Assembly: GCF_007667425.1 (NCBI RefSeq)
Contig: NZ_VDRC01000001.1
Location: 1,890,595-1,954,594 of the forward strand
Origin: Microbacterium sp. 1.5R
GTDB lineage: Bacteria; Actinomycetota; Actinomycetes; Actinomycetales; Microbacteriaceae
Direction of reading: 5' to 3'
DNA: 64,000 nucleotides
Position 1 is the first letter of the stretch; each line of letters opens with the position of its first letter. Positions 45,386 to 53,851 of the stretch are shown piece after piece. The position numbers and the translations under genes were made by a program. The notes beneath the pieces are model-generated. The model had not been told where the DNA came from. It made no database searches and saw only the letters and a program-made list of their open reading frames with translations.

Positions 45386-45405
45386 TAGTGAGCGGTCACT
45401 CACTC
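45386..45405. promoter_or_regulatory. Candidate TetR operator at the MFS promoter
   Basis: TAGTGAGCGGTCACTCACTC, 25 bp upstream of the MFS start. It aligns without gaps to the palindrome at 46028-46047 (16 of 20 bases), so the same TetR protein probably binds both. Confidence 0.75.
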
Positions 45406-45441
45406 TTGATGACACGAAAAATGAAGGATCGACGGGTTGGT

Positions 45442-46005
45442 TCATTCGGGGTGACGGATGCCGTGAGCGACGATCTTCGCCCACGGTGCACTGCTCTCGT
45501 CGACGCGAGCGGTGACGATCAGGTGGCAGAGCTGCCCGTACGCGATGAAACGCTGCACGGCGTCGTCGCTCCCCGCCGACCGCTGACGCACGAACTCGGT
45601 GACCTTCGCGAGCCCGGCGCGCAGCGCGTCACCGATCTCCGGGATCTCGGCCGCGGACTGCGCATGAACCTGCAGCATCAGCAGCGACCGGTCGCGGATG
45701 AGATCGGCGTACGCCTCGCCCATCGCATCCAGCACCTCATCGGGGGTGGGGGACTCGGCCGCGTCGGCGCCGGCATCCAGCGCCTCGACGATCCGCTCGA
45801 AGCATGCCTCGAGCGCTGCGACGAAGAGCTGTTCCTTGCGCGGGAACAGCTTGAAGACGTAGGCCGGCGAGATCTTGGCCTCGCGAGCCACGTCGGCCAC
45901 CGTCGTGCGGAAGTACCCGCCCCGCGCGAACTCCACGAGTGCCGCTGCCGCGACCAGGGGTCGGCGGACGTCGGCGGTCGAGAGTATTGGGGTGCGCGGG
46001 GCCAT
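45442..46005 (-). CDS. TetR family regulator of the adjacent MFS pump
   Basis: A 187-aa repressor from the ATG at 46005 (MAPRTPILST); a TTG at 46041 would place the start inside the operator. The helix-turn-helix is TVADVAREAKISPAYVFKLFPRKEQLF. The ligand domain is helical, with FVRQRSAGSDDAVQRFIAYG. Operators upstream of it and of the MFS gene share sequence, so it probably represses both itself and the pump. Confidence 0.92.
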   Translation of the reverse strand: MAPRTPILSTADVRRPLVAAAALVEFARGGYFRTTVADVAREAKISPAYVFKLFPRKEQLFVAALEACFERIVEALDAGADAAESPTPDEVLDAMGEAYADLIRDRSLLMLQVHAQSAAEIPEIGDALRAGLAKVTEFVRQRSAGSDDAVQRFIAYGQLCHLIVTARVDESSAPWAKIVAHGIRHPE

Positions 46006-46027
46006 GTCGACGACGGTAGTCGGGTGA

Positions 46028-46047
46028 GAGTGATTGGTCAATCACTC
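46028..46047. promoter_or_regulatory. TetR autoregulatory operator
   Basis: Perfect inverted repeat GAGTGATTGGTCAATCACTC with 9-bp arms around GT, 22 bp upstream of the TetR ATG. It also covers the stop codon of the upstream membrane-protein gene. Confidence 0.82.
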
Positions 46048-47105
46048 TTTCGTCGGGCGCGTTTCGAGCCGACCTCCTCCGAGCCCGACTCCTGCGCCTT
46101 CGCCTCATCCGCCAGGAACACCGGTGCGTAGGCGCGAGTCGCGCGTTCCAGGTGCCGTGAGGTCGTCGTGGCGGCGACGCTCGTCAGCAGGCGCGATCCG
46201 AACCAGTCCGCCGGAGTCCAGAGCAGGAGGGCCTGCAGTCCCGTTACGGCGAGGATGAGGACGCCGATCACCCAGCTGCGTCCGCCCGCGAACACGAACG
46301 CCGAGGCGAAGGCGGCGCTGGCTCCGACGCTGACGACCGCTCCCGTGATGCCCTTCCAGCGTCGCGCTTGCGACGATTCCGTCCTGTCGGCGGTGAGCAG
46401 CCAGGTGAACGTGAGCAGCACCGAGCCATAGGTCGTCAGGAGCATCACGCGGATCCAGTCGGACGAGAACGCGAAGGCCGGGGACCAGAGCAGGGATGCC
46501 GCGACCACACCTGCCACGAGCTGCACGACGACCGGGGCGAGGGCGAAGGCGATGATGATCATCACCGACCGTCGAGTCGCCAGGCGATGCCAGTCGGGGC
46601 CGAGGGCGGCGTCGGCCCGCATCTCGCGAATCGACAGGTCGTCGTCGGCCTTGAGCAGTCGCTGCCGCACCGACAGCGGAAGGGGCGGCGCGAGCCGCTC
46701 GGCGAGCACGAAGGTGACGAATCCCAGCAGCACCGCCAGCAGGACGGTCGCGAGGTTCTCGGGCGCCACCGCGAGGATCACCACCGCGAACATGAGCACG
46801 AAGGTCAGCACGACACGCACGGCCCACGCGATCAGGCGCACGGCTTCATCGCGCTCCGAATCGCTCACGTCGTTCGCGCGGAGGGCGCCGAGGACTCCGG
46901 GGATCGAGGTGAAGATCAGCAGTTCCGGGGCGTAGAGGGGGTCGACGAAGCGGAAGAGGAAGGCGAAGGATTCCTCGACCGGTACCGAGAGGGGCGACAT
47001 GCTGAGCATCAGGACCACTCCGAAGACGGCCACGTTGCCCGTCGCGGCCAGCACGAACCACGACATGCTTCGGCGGAGAAGAGACGGCGCGGCCGGTGGA
47101 GTCAT
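46038..47105 (-). CDS. Hypothetical multi-pass membrane protein
   Basis: A 355-aa protein with about nine predicted helices, for example FVLAATGNVAVFGVVLMLSM, VVLTFVLMFAVVILAVAP and VIGVLILAVTGLQALLL. Soluble loops carry charged clusters such as RQRLLKADDDLSIREMRADA. ATG at 47105 (MTPPAAPS) is preferred over an upstream ATG at 47135. The C-terminus is hydrophilic (KAQESGSEEVGSKRARRKSD). No family is recognised. Confidence 0.7.
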   Translation of the reverse strand: MTPPAAPSLLRRSMSWFVLAATGNVAVFGVVLMLSMSPLSVPVEESFAFLFRFVDPLYAPELLIFTSIPGVLGALRANDVSDSERDEAVRLIAWAVRVVLTFVLMFAVVILAVAPENLATVLLAVLLGFVTFVLAERLAPPLPLSVRQRLLKADDDLSIREMRADAALGPDWHRLATRRSVMIIIAFALAPVVVQLVAGVVAASLLWSPAFAFSSDWIRVMLLTTYGSVLLTFTWLLTADRTESSQARRWKGITGAVVSVGASAAFASAFVFAGGRSWVIGVLILAVTGLQALLLWTPADWFGSRLLTSVAATTTSRHLERATRAYAPVFLADEAKAQESGSEEVGSKRARRKSD

Positions 47106-47303
47106 ACGAGCCTTGATAACAGGGGGATGCGACATTCCTCGACCCTGAACTGCAGAATGGCAACTCCACGCGCGTTTATACCGGCATATCGCTGAATGCG
47201 GTGCGCTCGGGGCCGGTTCATCTGCTCCCGAGTTTGGCGAGTGCACCCGCTCCGGCGGATACTCGACGCATCCGCTCCGACCATCTCCGGGCGGCCGACA
47301 CCC

Positions 47304-48080
47304 ATGAATTCGACGCCCTCCCTCGCCCCCGCGCCGACCATCGCCGTCCTCGGCGCCGGACGGCTCGGCGCCGTCCTCGCGCGTGCGCTACGAGAGGCCG
47401 GCTACACCGTCGAGGGGCCTCTGGGGCGCGACGACAAGACCCCCCACGTCGACCTCGCGATCCTGTGCGTGCCGGATGCCGAGATCGCCGGCGCCGCGGC
47501 GTCCGTGCGATCGCGCGCGCTGCGGGTCGCGCACGTCTCCGGCGCCACCGGGCTCGACGACGTCGACCTCAGCATCCATCCCCTGCAGACGTTCGCGGGC
47601 GGAGAATCGCCCGAGGTCTTCGTCGGAATCGGCGCCGCGATCGACGGGCGTACCGATGCCGACCTCGCGCTCGCCGCCGAGCTCGCGACGGCCCTCGGGA
47701 TGCGGGCGTTCCGCGTCGACGAGGCGCACCGCGCGGGCTATCACGCCGCAGCATCCTTCGCCTCCAACTTCGTGCTCGCGGTGCTCGATGCCGCCGAGGA
47801 GCTCGCGAGCGAGGTCGGAGTCGAACGCGCTCACCTCGTGCCGCTCGTGCGGCGGACCGTCGAGAACTGGGCCGCCTCCGGTGCGCCGGCCGTGCTCACC
47901 GGCCCGATCGCGCGGGGTGACGCGCACACACTCGCCCGCCAACGTGCGGCCGTCGACGGGTACGCGCCGCACCTGATCGACCTCTTCGAGGAGCTGGCGA
48001 ACGCGACGCGGGACGTGGCATCCCGCATGCCGACCGCGATCGGCCGCGCCGACGACAGCATCCGGAAGGATGACGCATGA
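47304..48080 (+). CDS. DUF2520/Rossmann-like reductase preceding panC
   Basis: A 258-aa protein. The Rossmann motif is AVLGAGRLGAVLARALREAG at the N-terminus, and the C-terminal all-helical domain reads FRVDEAHRAGYHAAASFASN (DUF2520). It overlaps panC by 4 bp. The arrangement suggests a ketopantoate reductase-like role (PanE function) or NAD-dependent regulation of the pathway; this is inferred from context. Confidence 0.85.
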   Translation: MNSTPSLAPAPTIAVLGAGRLGAVLARALREAGYTVEGPLGRDDKTPHVDLAILCVPDAEIAGAAASVRSRALRVAHVSGATGLDDVDLSIHPLQTFAGGESPEVFVGIGAAIDGRTDADLALAAELATALGMRAFRVDEAHRAGYHAAASFASNFVLAVLDAAEELASEVGVERAHLVPLVRRTVENWAASGAPAVLTGPIARGDAHTLARQRAAVDGYAPHLIDLFEELANATRDVASRMPTAIGRADDSIRKDDA

Positions 48081-48919
48081 GGATCCTCCGCACGATCGCC
48101 GAGGTCCTCGCCGCCGTGCGCGATGCGCGCGCCGCGGGGCATACGGTCGGGCTGGTGCCCACGATGGGGGCGTTCCACGAGGGGCATCTGTCGCTCATGC
48201 GCGAGGCGCGGCGGAACCACGATCTCGTCGTCGTGTCGCTGTTCGTCAACCCGACGCAGTTCGCTCCGAATGAGGACCTCAGCACGTATCCGCGCGACGA
48301 GGCCCGCGATGCGGCGCTCGCCGAGGGAGTGGGCGTAGACATCCTGTTCGCGCCGGAGCCCGCCGAGATCTACCCCGACGGCTTCGCGACGACGATCCAC
48401 GTGGCGGGCATCACCGAGGTACTCGACGGCGCGAGCCGCGGCGCCCACCATTTCGACGGCGTCGCGACCGTCGTCACCAAACTGTTCGGCATCGTGCGCC
48501 CAGACGCCGCGTACTTCGGGCAGAAGGACGCGCAGCAGGTGCTCGTCGTGCGCCGCGTCGTGCGCGATCTCGACCTCGATGCGCGGATCGTCGCGTGCCC
48601 GATCGTGCGCGAATCCGACGGCCTCGCGATGAGTTCGCGCAACGTCTACCTCGATGCGGAAGCCCGCGCGCAGGCCACCGCGCTGAACCGCGCACTCGAT
48701 GCGGCGGAGGTCGCGCGGGCGGCCGGCGACGGCATCCTTCCCGCTGCGCGGGCCGTGCTCGCGGAGGCGGGAATCGAGCCCGAGTACCTGGAACTCCGGG
48801 ATGCTGAAACGCTCGACCCCGTGGAGAGCGTCGACCGCGACGCCCTGCTGCTCGTCGCCGCCCGCGTCGGCTCCGCCCGCCTGATCGACAACCACCTGCT
48901 GAGGGGAACCCCCGCATGA
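48077..48919 (+). CDS. panC: Pantoate--beta-alanine ligase
   Basis: Adenylates pantoate and joins it to beta-alanine to make pantothenate. 280 aa. The nucleotidyltransferase motif is PTMGAFHEGHLSLMREA (HxGH); FVNPTQFAPNEDLSTYPRDE binds pantoate; YFGQKDAQQ and MSSRNVYL complete the ATP site. ATG overlaps the upstream gene's stop. Confidence 0.96.
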   Translation: MRILRTIAEVLAAVRDARAAGHTVGLVPTMGAFHEGHLSLMREARRNHDLVVVSLFVNPTQFAPNEDLSTYPRDEARDAALAEGVGVDILFAPEPAEIYPDGFATTIHVAGITEVLDGASRGAHHFDGVATVVTKLFGIVRPDAAYFGQKDAQQVLVVRRVVRDLDLDARIVACPIVRESDGLAMSSRNVYLDAEARAQATALNRALDAAEVARAAGDGILPAARAVLAEAGIEPEYLELRDAETLDPVESVDRDALLLVAARVGSARLIDNHLLRGTPA

Positions 48920-49785
48920 GCGCCCACGCCGCCCCGTCGAGACGCCTGACGATCGCTGAGCTCGCGCGCAAGAAGGACGCCGGTGAGCCGATCGTCATGG
49001 TCACGGCCTACGACCACCCCAGTGCGCAGATCGTCGAAGAGGCCGGCGTCGACATGGTGCTCGTCGGCGACTCGGCCGCGATGACCGTGCTCGGCTACGA
49101 CAGCACGGTGCCCGTGACGGTCGACGAGATGCTGGTGCTCACGAAGGCCGTGCGCCGCGGCCTGTCGCGACCGCTGCTCGTCGGTGATCTGCCGTTCGGG
49201 TCGTACGAGGCGTCTGACGCCCTCGCGCTCGAGACGGCGCAGCGGTTCGTGAAAGAGGCGGGCGTCGACCTCGTGAAGATCGAGCGGGGTGGCACGACGG
49301 TCGCGCGCGCCCGAGCGCTGGTGGATGCCGGCATCCCTGTGGTCGGACACGTCGGCCTCACGCCTCAGACCGCCACCGCCCTCGGCGGATACCGCGCGCA
49401 AGGACGCACCGCCGAGGCGGCGCTCGCGGTCATCGACGATGCCCTCGCCCTGCAGGATGCCGGAGTCTCGCTGATCGTCGTCGAAGCCGTACCCTCCGCC
49501 GTGACCGCGGCGCTGATGCCGCTGCTGCGCGTGCCGGTGATCGGCATCGGGGCCGGAGCAGATGCCGACGGTCAGGTGCTCGTCTTCCACGACCTGCTCG
49601 GAATCTACGACGGACCCGCCGCGACCTTCGTCAAGCGCTACGCCGAGGTGCGCGCGGCATCCGTCGCCGGGGTGTCGGCGTACGCGAGCGAGGTCCGGTC
49701 GGGGGAGTACCCCGAGCCCGAGCACGGCTACGGGATGCCGGAGGCCGAGGTCGCGCGCCTGCGGGAGCTGCTCGCGGGACGGTAG
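48916..49785 (+). CDS. panB: 3-methyl-2-oxobutanoate hydroxymethyltransferase
   Basis: Makes ketopantoate from ketoisovalerate and 5,10-methylene-THF. 289 aa. Motifs MVTAYDHPSAQIVEEAG, MVLVGDSAAMTVLGYDSTVP, PLLVGDLPFGSYE, GHVGLTPQT and VIGIGAGADADGQVLVFHD are all present. ATG at 48916 overlaps panC by 4 bp, so the three genes form one pantothenate operon. panD is not in the window. Confidence 0.96.
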   Translation: MSAHAAPSRRLTIAELARKKDAGEPIVMVTAYDHPSAQIVEEAGVDMVLVGDSAAMTVLGYDSTVPVTVDEMLVLTKAVRRGLSRPLLVGDLPFGSYEASDALALETAQRFVKEAGVDLVKIERGGTTVARARALVDAGIPVVGHVGLTPQTATALGGYRAQGRTAEAALAVIDDALALQDAGVSLIVVEAVPSAVTAALMPLLRVPVIGIGAGADADGQVLVFHDLLGIYDGPAATFVKRYAEVRAASVAGVSAYASEVRSGEYPEPEHGYGMPEAEVARLRELLAGR

Positions 49786-49924
49786 TGCCGGCCGGCGTGA
49801 CCGCGGGCGTGCTTTGGCGGGCGGCTCGCATGGCGATGTGCAGGTCGTAAGGCCGCGTGCGCGGCATTCGTCCTTCGGGAGCGTAGGAGTCCTGCTGAAG
49901 TGCACGTGCCGGCGGGCCGCGCGC

Positions 49925-50128
49925 TCAGGGCTCCCAGCGCAGCAGGTCGCCCGGCTGACACTCGAGCACCTCGCACAGTGCGTCGAGGGTCGTGAAACGC
50001 ACGGCCTTCGCGCGCCCGTTCTTCAACACCGCGAGGTTCGTGGGAGTGATGCCGATGCGCTCGGCGAGCTCACCGACGCTCATCTTGCGTCGCGCCATCA
50101 TGACGTCGATATCGACCACGACGGGCAT
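49925..50128 (-). CDS. YozG-type HTH regulator (Cro/C1)
   Basis: A 67-aa single-domain helix-turn-helix protein: MSVGELAERIGITPTNLAVL, then RFTTLDALCEVLECQPGDLL. Its ATG overlaps the stop of the DUF2975 gene (TGATG). It probably regulates its own operon. The pairing with DUF2975 is common in actinobacteria and firmicutes. Confidence 0.9.
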   Translation of the reverse strand: MPVVVDIDVMMARRKMSVGELAERIGITPTNLAVLKNGRAKAVRFTTLDALCEVLECQPGDLLRWEP

Positions 50129-50616
50129 CAGATGACCTCGTTGTCGAGCTCGGACCGCAGCGACTGCGCCTCGAGATGCCGGTCGATCGCCTGCCGCAGC
50201 AGGGCCTTCATCACCACGACCAGCAGCGCCATGCCGCAGAGGACCAGGCCGGCTCCCCCGACGAGCGCGACGACCCCCGGCGCCGCGTCGCCGGGGGCCA
50301 GCAGTGCTGCGAACCCGAACGTCAGCACCGCTGCGACGAGGATCGCCCCGATGATCACATCGACCAGCCGGAACGAGGATGCCGAGAAGATCGACCCCCG
50401 CCGCACTCTGGTGAGCAGCATCCACACGCAGATCCCGAATACCTGCATCGTGCCGATTCCCAGCACGATGAGGCTCACGATCGCGATGCGCCCCCACAGC
50501 TCGTCCGCCCCCAGGTCGAGCCACAGCATCGGCACCACGAGCGCCTGTACCGCGACCGACCCCAGCAATGCGATCGCGATCAGAACCCGCAGCACGACGA
50601 TTGTCGTCCGACCCAT
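50128..50616 (-). CDS. DUF2975 membrane protein
   Basis: A 162-aa protein with four predicted helices, including VLRVLIAIALLGSVAVQALV, IVSLIVLGIGTMQVFGICVW and VDVIIGAILVAAVLTFGFAA. The start MGRTTIVVL at 50616 is preferred over longer frames. It is coupled with the HTH gene. Upstream, TATCGTTTATCGTTCGATGG (50653-50672) carries a direct repeat TATCGTT that may be the HTH operator. Confidence 0.85.
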   Translation of the reverse strand: MGRTTIVVLRVLIAIALLGSVAVQALVVPMLWLDLGADELWGRIAIVSLIVLGIGTMQVFGICVWMLLTRVRRGSIFSASSFRLVDVIIGAILVAAVLTFGFAALLAPGDAAPGVVALVGGAGLVLCGMALLVVVMKALLRQAIDRHLEAQSLRSELDNEVI

Positions 50617-50760
50617 GTTCCACACCCTCTCATCGAAGAACAACAGGAATCTATCGTTTATCGTTCGATGGCGCAAATCGGGCGCGGGGCGTTCGCGCGT
50701 GTTGCCGCGGGAGGGTGTGTCCACCGGCGGGTGATGGATGCGGCATGCGCGTCGCGTCGG

Positions 50761-50966
50761 GAGGGGTTCTCCGTGATGGGAGGTGGTTTGCGCAGCATCC
50801 TTCCTCCCGTTGCGTGGTTCTCCTCCCGAGGCGCGTGGGAGGGATGCCGCGCCGTCGGCGCACAGCGCGTGTGGAGGGGTTCTCCGTGATGGGAGGTGGT
50901 TTGCGCAGCATCCTTCCTCCCGTCGCGTGGTTCTCCTCCCGAGGCGCGTGGGAAAAGGATGCCACG
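50761..50966. repeat. Tandem 113-bp repeat with hairpins
   Basis: Two nearly identical blocks begin GAGGGGTTCTCCGTGATGGG at 50761 and 50874. About 85 bp of each is conserved. Inside each, GGGAGG...CCTCCC and CCTCCC...GTGGGA can pair to form nested hairpins. They lie in the 394-bp gap between the DUF2975 gene and the MFS gene. No reading frame looks genuine. Confidence 0.85.
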
Positions 50967-51010
50967 CCCCTAGCCCCTAGCCCCAGCCCGCGCCCCCTAG
51001 CCTGCGCCCC

Positions 51011-52264
51011 CTACGCGCGCCGCACCCGCAGCGCGAGGGCGATCAGGGCGAGGGCGATCACGACGGCGCCGTATCCGACGCACACCGCGGTCAGTCCGAA
51101 GATTCCGACCAGCATTCCGGCGACGACCGCCGGCACGGCGAAGGCGAGGTAGGCGAGCACGTAGATGACGGCGAAGGCGTCGGCGCGCTCGGTCGCGGGA
51201 ATGCGCGGGGCCAGCGACGCGACGACTCCCGAGAAGGCGGTGCCGAATCCCATGCCGGTGATGGCCGTGACGATGAGGTAGAACGGCAGCGATCCGGCGC
51301 TCAGTGCAAGAAGCGACAGCGCCGTGCCGACGGTGAGCGCGGACGTGCCGAAGATCACCGACGTCCGGGCCGAGCGGTGGCGGAACGCGAACGCCGTGAT
51401 CGCGCCGACCCCGGCGAGCATCGCGACCGAGAGTCCCTGCCACGTGTGCGCGTCGCCGCCGAGCTCGCTGCGCACGATGGTCGCTCCGAGAGAGAGGAAG
51501 AGCCCGCCGGTCGCCCACCCGGCGATGATCGCGGGAGCGCCGCGCCAGAAATCCCCGCGCACGGCCGATGGCACCGACAGCCGGAACCGCAGCGACGCCC
51601 AGGCCCCCGCCCGCAGCGGAGCGGTCTCCGGTGCCACGACGAAGAGCCCGGCGAGGATGACGTAGATCGCCGTGAGCGGAGCGAACACGTCGAGCAAGGC
51701 TGCCCGCGTGAGGTCGAGGGCGATGCCGGCGAGCAGGGCGCCCAGTGCGAGGCCGATGCCCGGGCTGAGGGCGTTCCACAGGGCGGCGGTCTTCGCGCGT
51801 CCGCGCGGCGCGAGGTCGAGGGCGGCGGCGGAGAGCGTCGAGATGAGCACGCCACTCGCGGCGCCCTGCAGAATGCGCGCGAGCATGAGGGTCACGACCG
51901 TGTCGGCGTGCCAGAACAGCAGCATGCTGGCGCCGAGCAGCACGAACCCGGCGATCGCGACAGGGCGCCGGCCGACGTGGTCGGAGAGCGACCCGGCCGT
52001 GAGCAGAGCGAGCAGCAGGGCGATGGCGTACACCGCGAACACGGCGCTGATGACGATCGCGTCGAATCCGATCTCGGCCGCGAGCACGGGGTAGAACGGC
52101 GACGGTGCGCTCGCTCCGGCCATCATCGCGATCTGCGCGACGATCGCTAGCACGAACCCGAAACGGTGGCGACGGATGCCGGATGCGGCGGCGCCAGTCG
52201 TCGTGTCGGCAGCCCTGGCAGCGGCACTCCTGGCAGCGGGGGTGGCGATCGGCGCGGTGGTCAT
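51011..52264 (-). CDS. MFS transporter (EmrD/YdhP-like)
   Basis: A 417-aa transporter with about 12 helices. Motif A is TAGSLSDHVGRRPVAIAGFV, and LLFWHADTVVTLMLARILQG follows. The N-terminal ~30 residues are an Ala/Thr-rich cytosolic leader. The ATG at 52264 faces a divergent ArsR-like gene, with a GGTTCGA-TCGAACC palindrome between them. Confidence 0.9.
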   Translation of the reverse strand: MTTAPIATPAARSAAARAADTTTGAAASGIRRHRFGFVLAIVAQIAMMAGASAPSPFYPVLAAEIGFDAIVISAVFAVYAIALLLALLTAGSLSDHVGRRPVAIAGFVLLGASMLLFWHADTVVTLMLARILQGAASGVLISTLSAAALDLAPRGRAKTAALWNALSPGIGLALGALLAGIALDLTRAALLDVFAPLTAIYVILAGLFVVAPETAPLRAGAWASLRFRLSVPSAVRGDFWRGAPAIIAGWATGGLFLSLGATIVRSELGGDAHTWQGLSVAMLAGVGAITAFAFRHRSARTSVIFGTSALTVGTALSLLALSAGSLPFYLIVTAITGMGFGTAFSGVVASLAPRIPATERADAFAVIYVLAYLAFAVPAVVAGMLVGIFGLTAVCVGYGAVVIALALIALALRVRRA

Positions 52265-52277
52265 GACACTCCTGTTC

Positions 52278-52297
52278 GGTTCGAGAATCATCGAACC
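52278..52297. promoter_or_regulatory. Candidate operator for the ArsR-like regulator
   Basis: Inverted repeat GGTTCGA-GAATCA-TCGAACC (7-bp perfect arms) 13 bp upstream of the MFS start. A half site CTCGAACC recurs at 52338-52345, directly before the regulator ATG. Confidence 0.7.
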
Positions 52298-52345
52298 TTG
52301 AAGACGGTACTCGCCCTCGGGGGATTGTTCAACTATTCTCGAACC

Positions 52346-52651
52346 ATGCCCGGTGACCTGCCGCACCCCGAGCGCTCCGACATCCAGCTCACGGACGTGC
52401 TCTTCGCCCTCAGCGACCCCGAGCGTCTCGCCATCGCACGCCAGCTCGCCGACGGACCGCTCGACATGGCCGCCTGCCACGCCACCGACCCGAACCTCCC
52501 CAAGTCGACCAAATCGCACTTCATGAAGGTGCTGCGCGAAGCGGGCGTCATCCGCAACGAACCCAACGGACGACGGCGGATGCTGACACTGCGCCGCGAC
52601 GACCTCGACGCCCTGTTCCCCGGACTGCTCGACTCCGTGCTGCGCGGCTGA
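52346..52651 (+). CDS. ArsR-type winged-helix regulator
   Basis: A 101-aa protein: QLTDVLFALSDPERLAIARQ, then SKSHFMKVLREAGVIRNEP with the wing NGRRRMLTLRRDDLD. No cysteine metal site of ArsR/SmtB type is visible except one Cys near ACHATD, so a non-metal signal is possible. Divergent from the MFS pump, which it probably controls. Confidence 0.88.
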   Translation: MPGDLPHPERSDIQLTDVLFALSDPERLAIARQLADGPLDMAACHATDPNLPKSTKSHFMKVLREAGVIRNEPNGRRRMLTLRRDDLDALFPGLLDSVLRG

Positions 52652-52653
52652 TC

Positions 52654-53090
52654 CGGCATCCGCTCTTCCTCTCTCGTGCGCGCCGTCGTCGCAACGTCGC
52701 GCCGTCGTCGCAGGGATGCGGCGAGGATGTGCGACGCGGGTGCACTTGTGCGACGCGGGTGCACTTGTGCGACGCGGGTGCACTTGTGCGACGCGGCATC
52801 CTCTCTTCCTCTCTCCGCGCGCGTTGGCCGCAGAGTCGCGCCGTCGTCGCAGGGATGCGGCGAGGATGTGCGACGCAGGTGCACTTGTGCGACGCGGCAT
52901 CCGCTCGTCAGGCCTGACCCGTCGCGCGGAGAACGGCGCTTCCCGCGGGCAGATCCCAGAGAAACGTCCTTCGAGAGCGCACAAATCCGCGGGAACCGCA
53001 CGGAGCAGCAGAAGGCGCACAAATCCGCGGGAACCGCGCGGAGCAGCGGAAGGCGCACAAATCCGCGGCACACGCGCGGAGGGACCGACG
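52654..53090. repeat. Nested tandem repeats (19-bp, 38-bp and ~139-bp units)
   Basis: A 19-bp unit GTGCGACGCGGGTGCACTT starts at 52729, 52748 and 52767, with a partial at 52786; a variant copy lies at 52868. The larger unit CTCTTCCTCTCTC...GGATGCGGCGAGGATGTGCG is duplicated (about 52654-52747 and 52793-52886). A 38-bp unit GCACAAATCCGCGGGAACCG starts at 52979, 53017 and 53055. No gene is seen in this 440-bp gap. Confidence 0.9.
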
Positions 53091-53091
53091 C

Positions 53092-53850
53092 TCAGCGGAA
53101 GTACGACGCCCCGTTCAGGTCGAGCACCGCGCCCGACGCCCACACCGCAGCGGGCGACGTGAGATAGGCGACGGCTTCGGCGACCTCTTCCGGAGTGCCA
53201 ACGCGACCGAACGGGCTCTGCCCGCGGATGCCGTCGCCCCCGGCCCCTTCGAGCTTCGGCGTCTGCCGCTCGGTGGCGATCATCCCCGGTGCGACCGATG
53301 CGACCGAGATACCGTGCGGTGCCAGCACGAGCGCCATCGACTGGCCGAACGCCTGGAGTCCGGCCTTCGTCGCGGCATACGCGGGGTGGTCGGCCTCGCC
53401 GCGGAACGCTCCGCGCGACCCGACGTTGACGATCGACCCGCCGTCGCCCTGCGCGATCATGTGCTGCGCGACGAGCATCGTCACATTCGCGGCGCCGACC
53501 AGGTTCACGGCCGCCATCTGCGCCCAGGCGCTCTGCCACGCGTCGTAGCTCGTCGCATCTACGCGATGCTCGTTCGCCGCGCTCGGTGCGACGGCCGCGT
53601 TGTTCACCAGGATGCTGATCGAGTCGAGCGCCGCGACCGCGGCATCCACCACGTCTTGAGCACCCGCTGGGTCGCCGAGGTCTCCGCCGACGATGGCGTG
53701 CCCCGAGCCGTCGAGAGAGGCGAGGGTCTGCGCGGCGGCATCGCGGTCGGCGCCGTAGTGCACAGCGACCCGGTCGCCCCGGCGGGCGAACGCCTGTGCG
53801 ACGGCGCGACCGATCCCGCGCGAGCTGCCCGTGACGAGAGCGGTCGCCAT
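53092..53850 (-). CDS. SDR family oxidoreductase (3-oxoacyl reductase-like)
   Basis: A 252-aa dehydrogenase. ALVTGSSRGIGRAVAQAFAR is the cofactor motif; NVGSRGAFRG and YAATKAG form the active site; the C-terminus is WASGAVLDLNGASYFR. It lies 1 bp after the HTH gene's stop on the same strand, which suggests a regulator-enzyme pair. Substrate unknown. Confidence 0.92.
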   Translation of the reverse strand: MATALVTGSSRGIGRAVAQAFARRGDRVAVHYGADRDAAAQTLASLDGSGHAIVGGDLGDPAGAQDVVDAAVAALDSISILVNNAAVAPSAANEHRVDATSYDAWQSAWAQMAAVNLVGAANVTMLVAQHMIAQGDGGSIVNVGSRGAFRGEADHPAYAATKAGLQAFGQSMALVLAPHGISVASVAPGMIATERQTPKLEGAGGDGIRGQSPFGRVGTPEEVAEAVAYLTSPAAVWASGAVLDLNGASYFR

Positions 53851-53851
53851 G

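Noticed and set aside
52729..52795. Tandem 19-bp repeats as a CRISPR or plasmid iteron array
   Set aside because: There are no spacers between units, and no replication initiator or cas gene is nearby; it is a simple tandem repeat.
51011..53539. Extension of the MFS gene to 842 aa
   Set aside because: The added N-terminal part runs through the ArsR-like gene and the tandem repeats. The ATG at 52264 starts a protein of normal MFS length.
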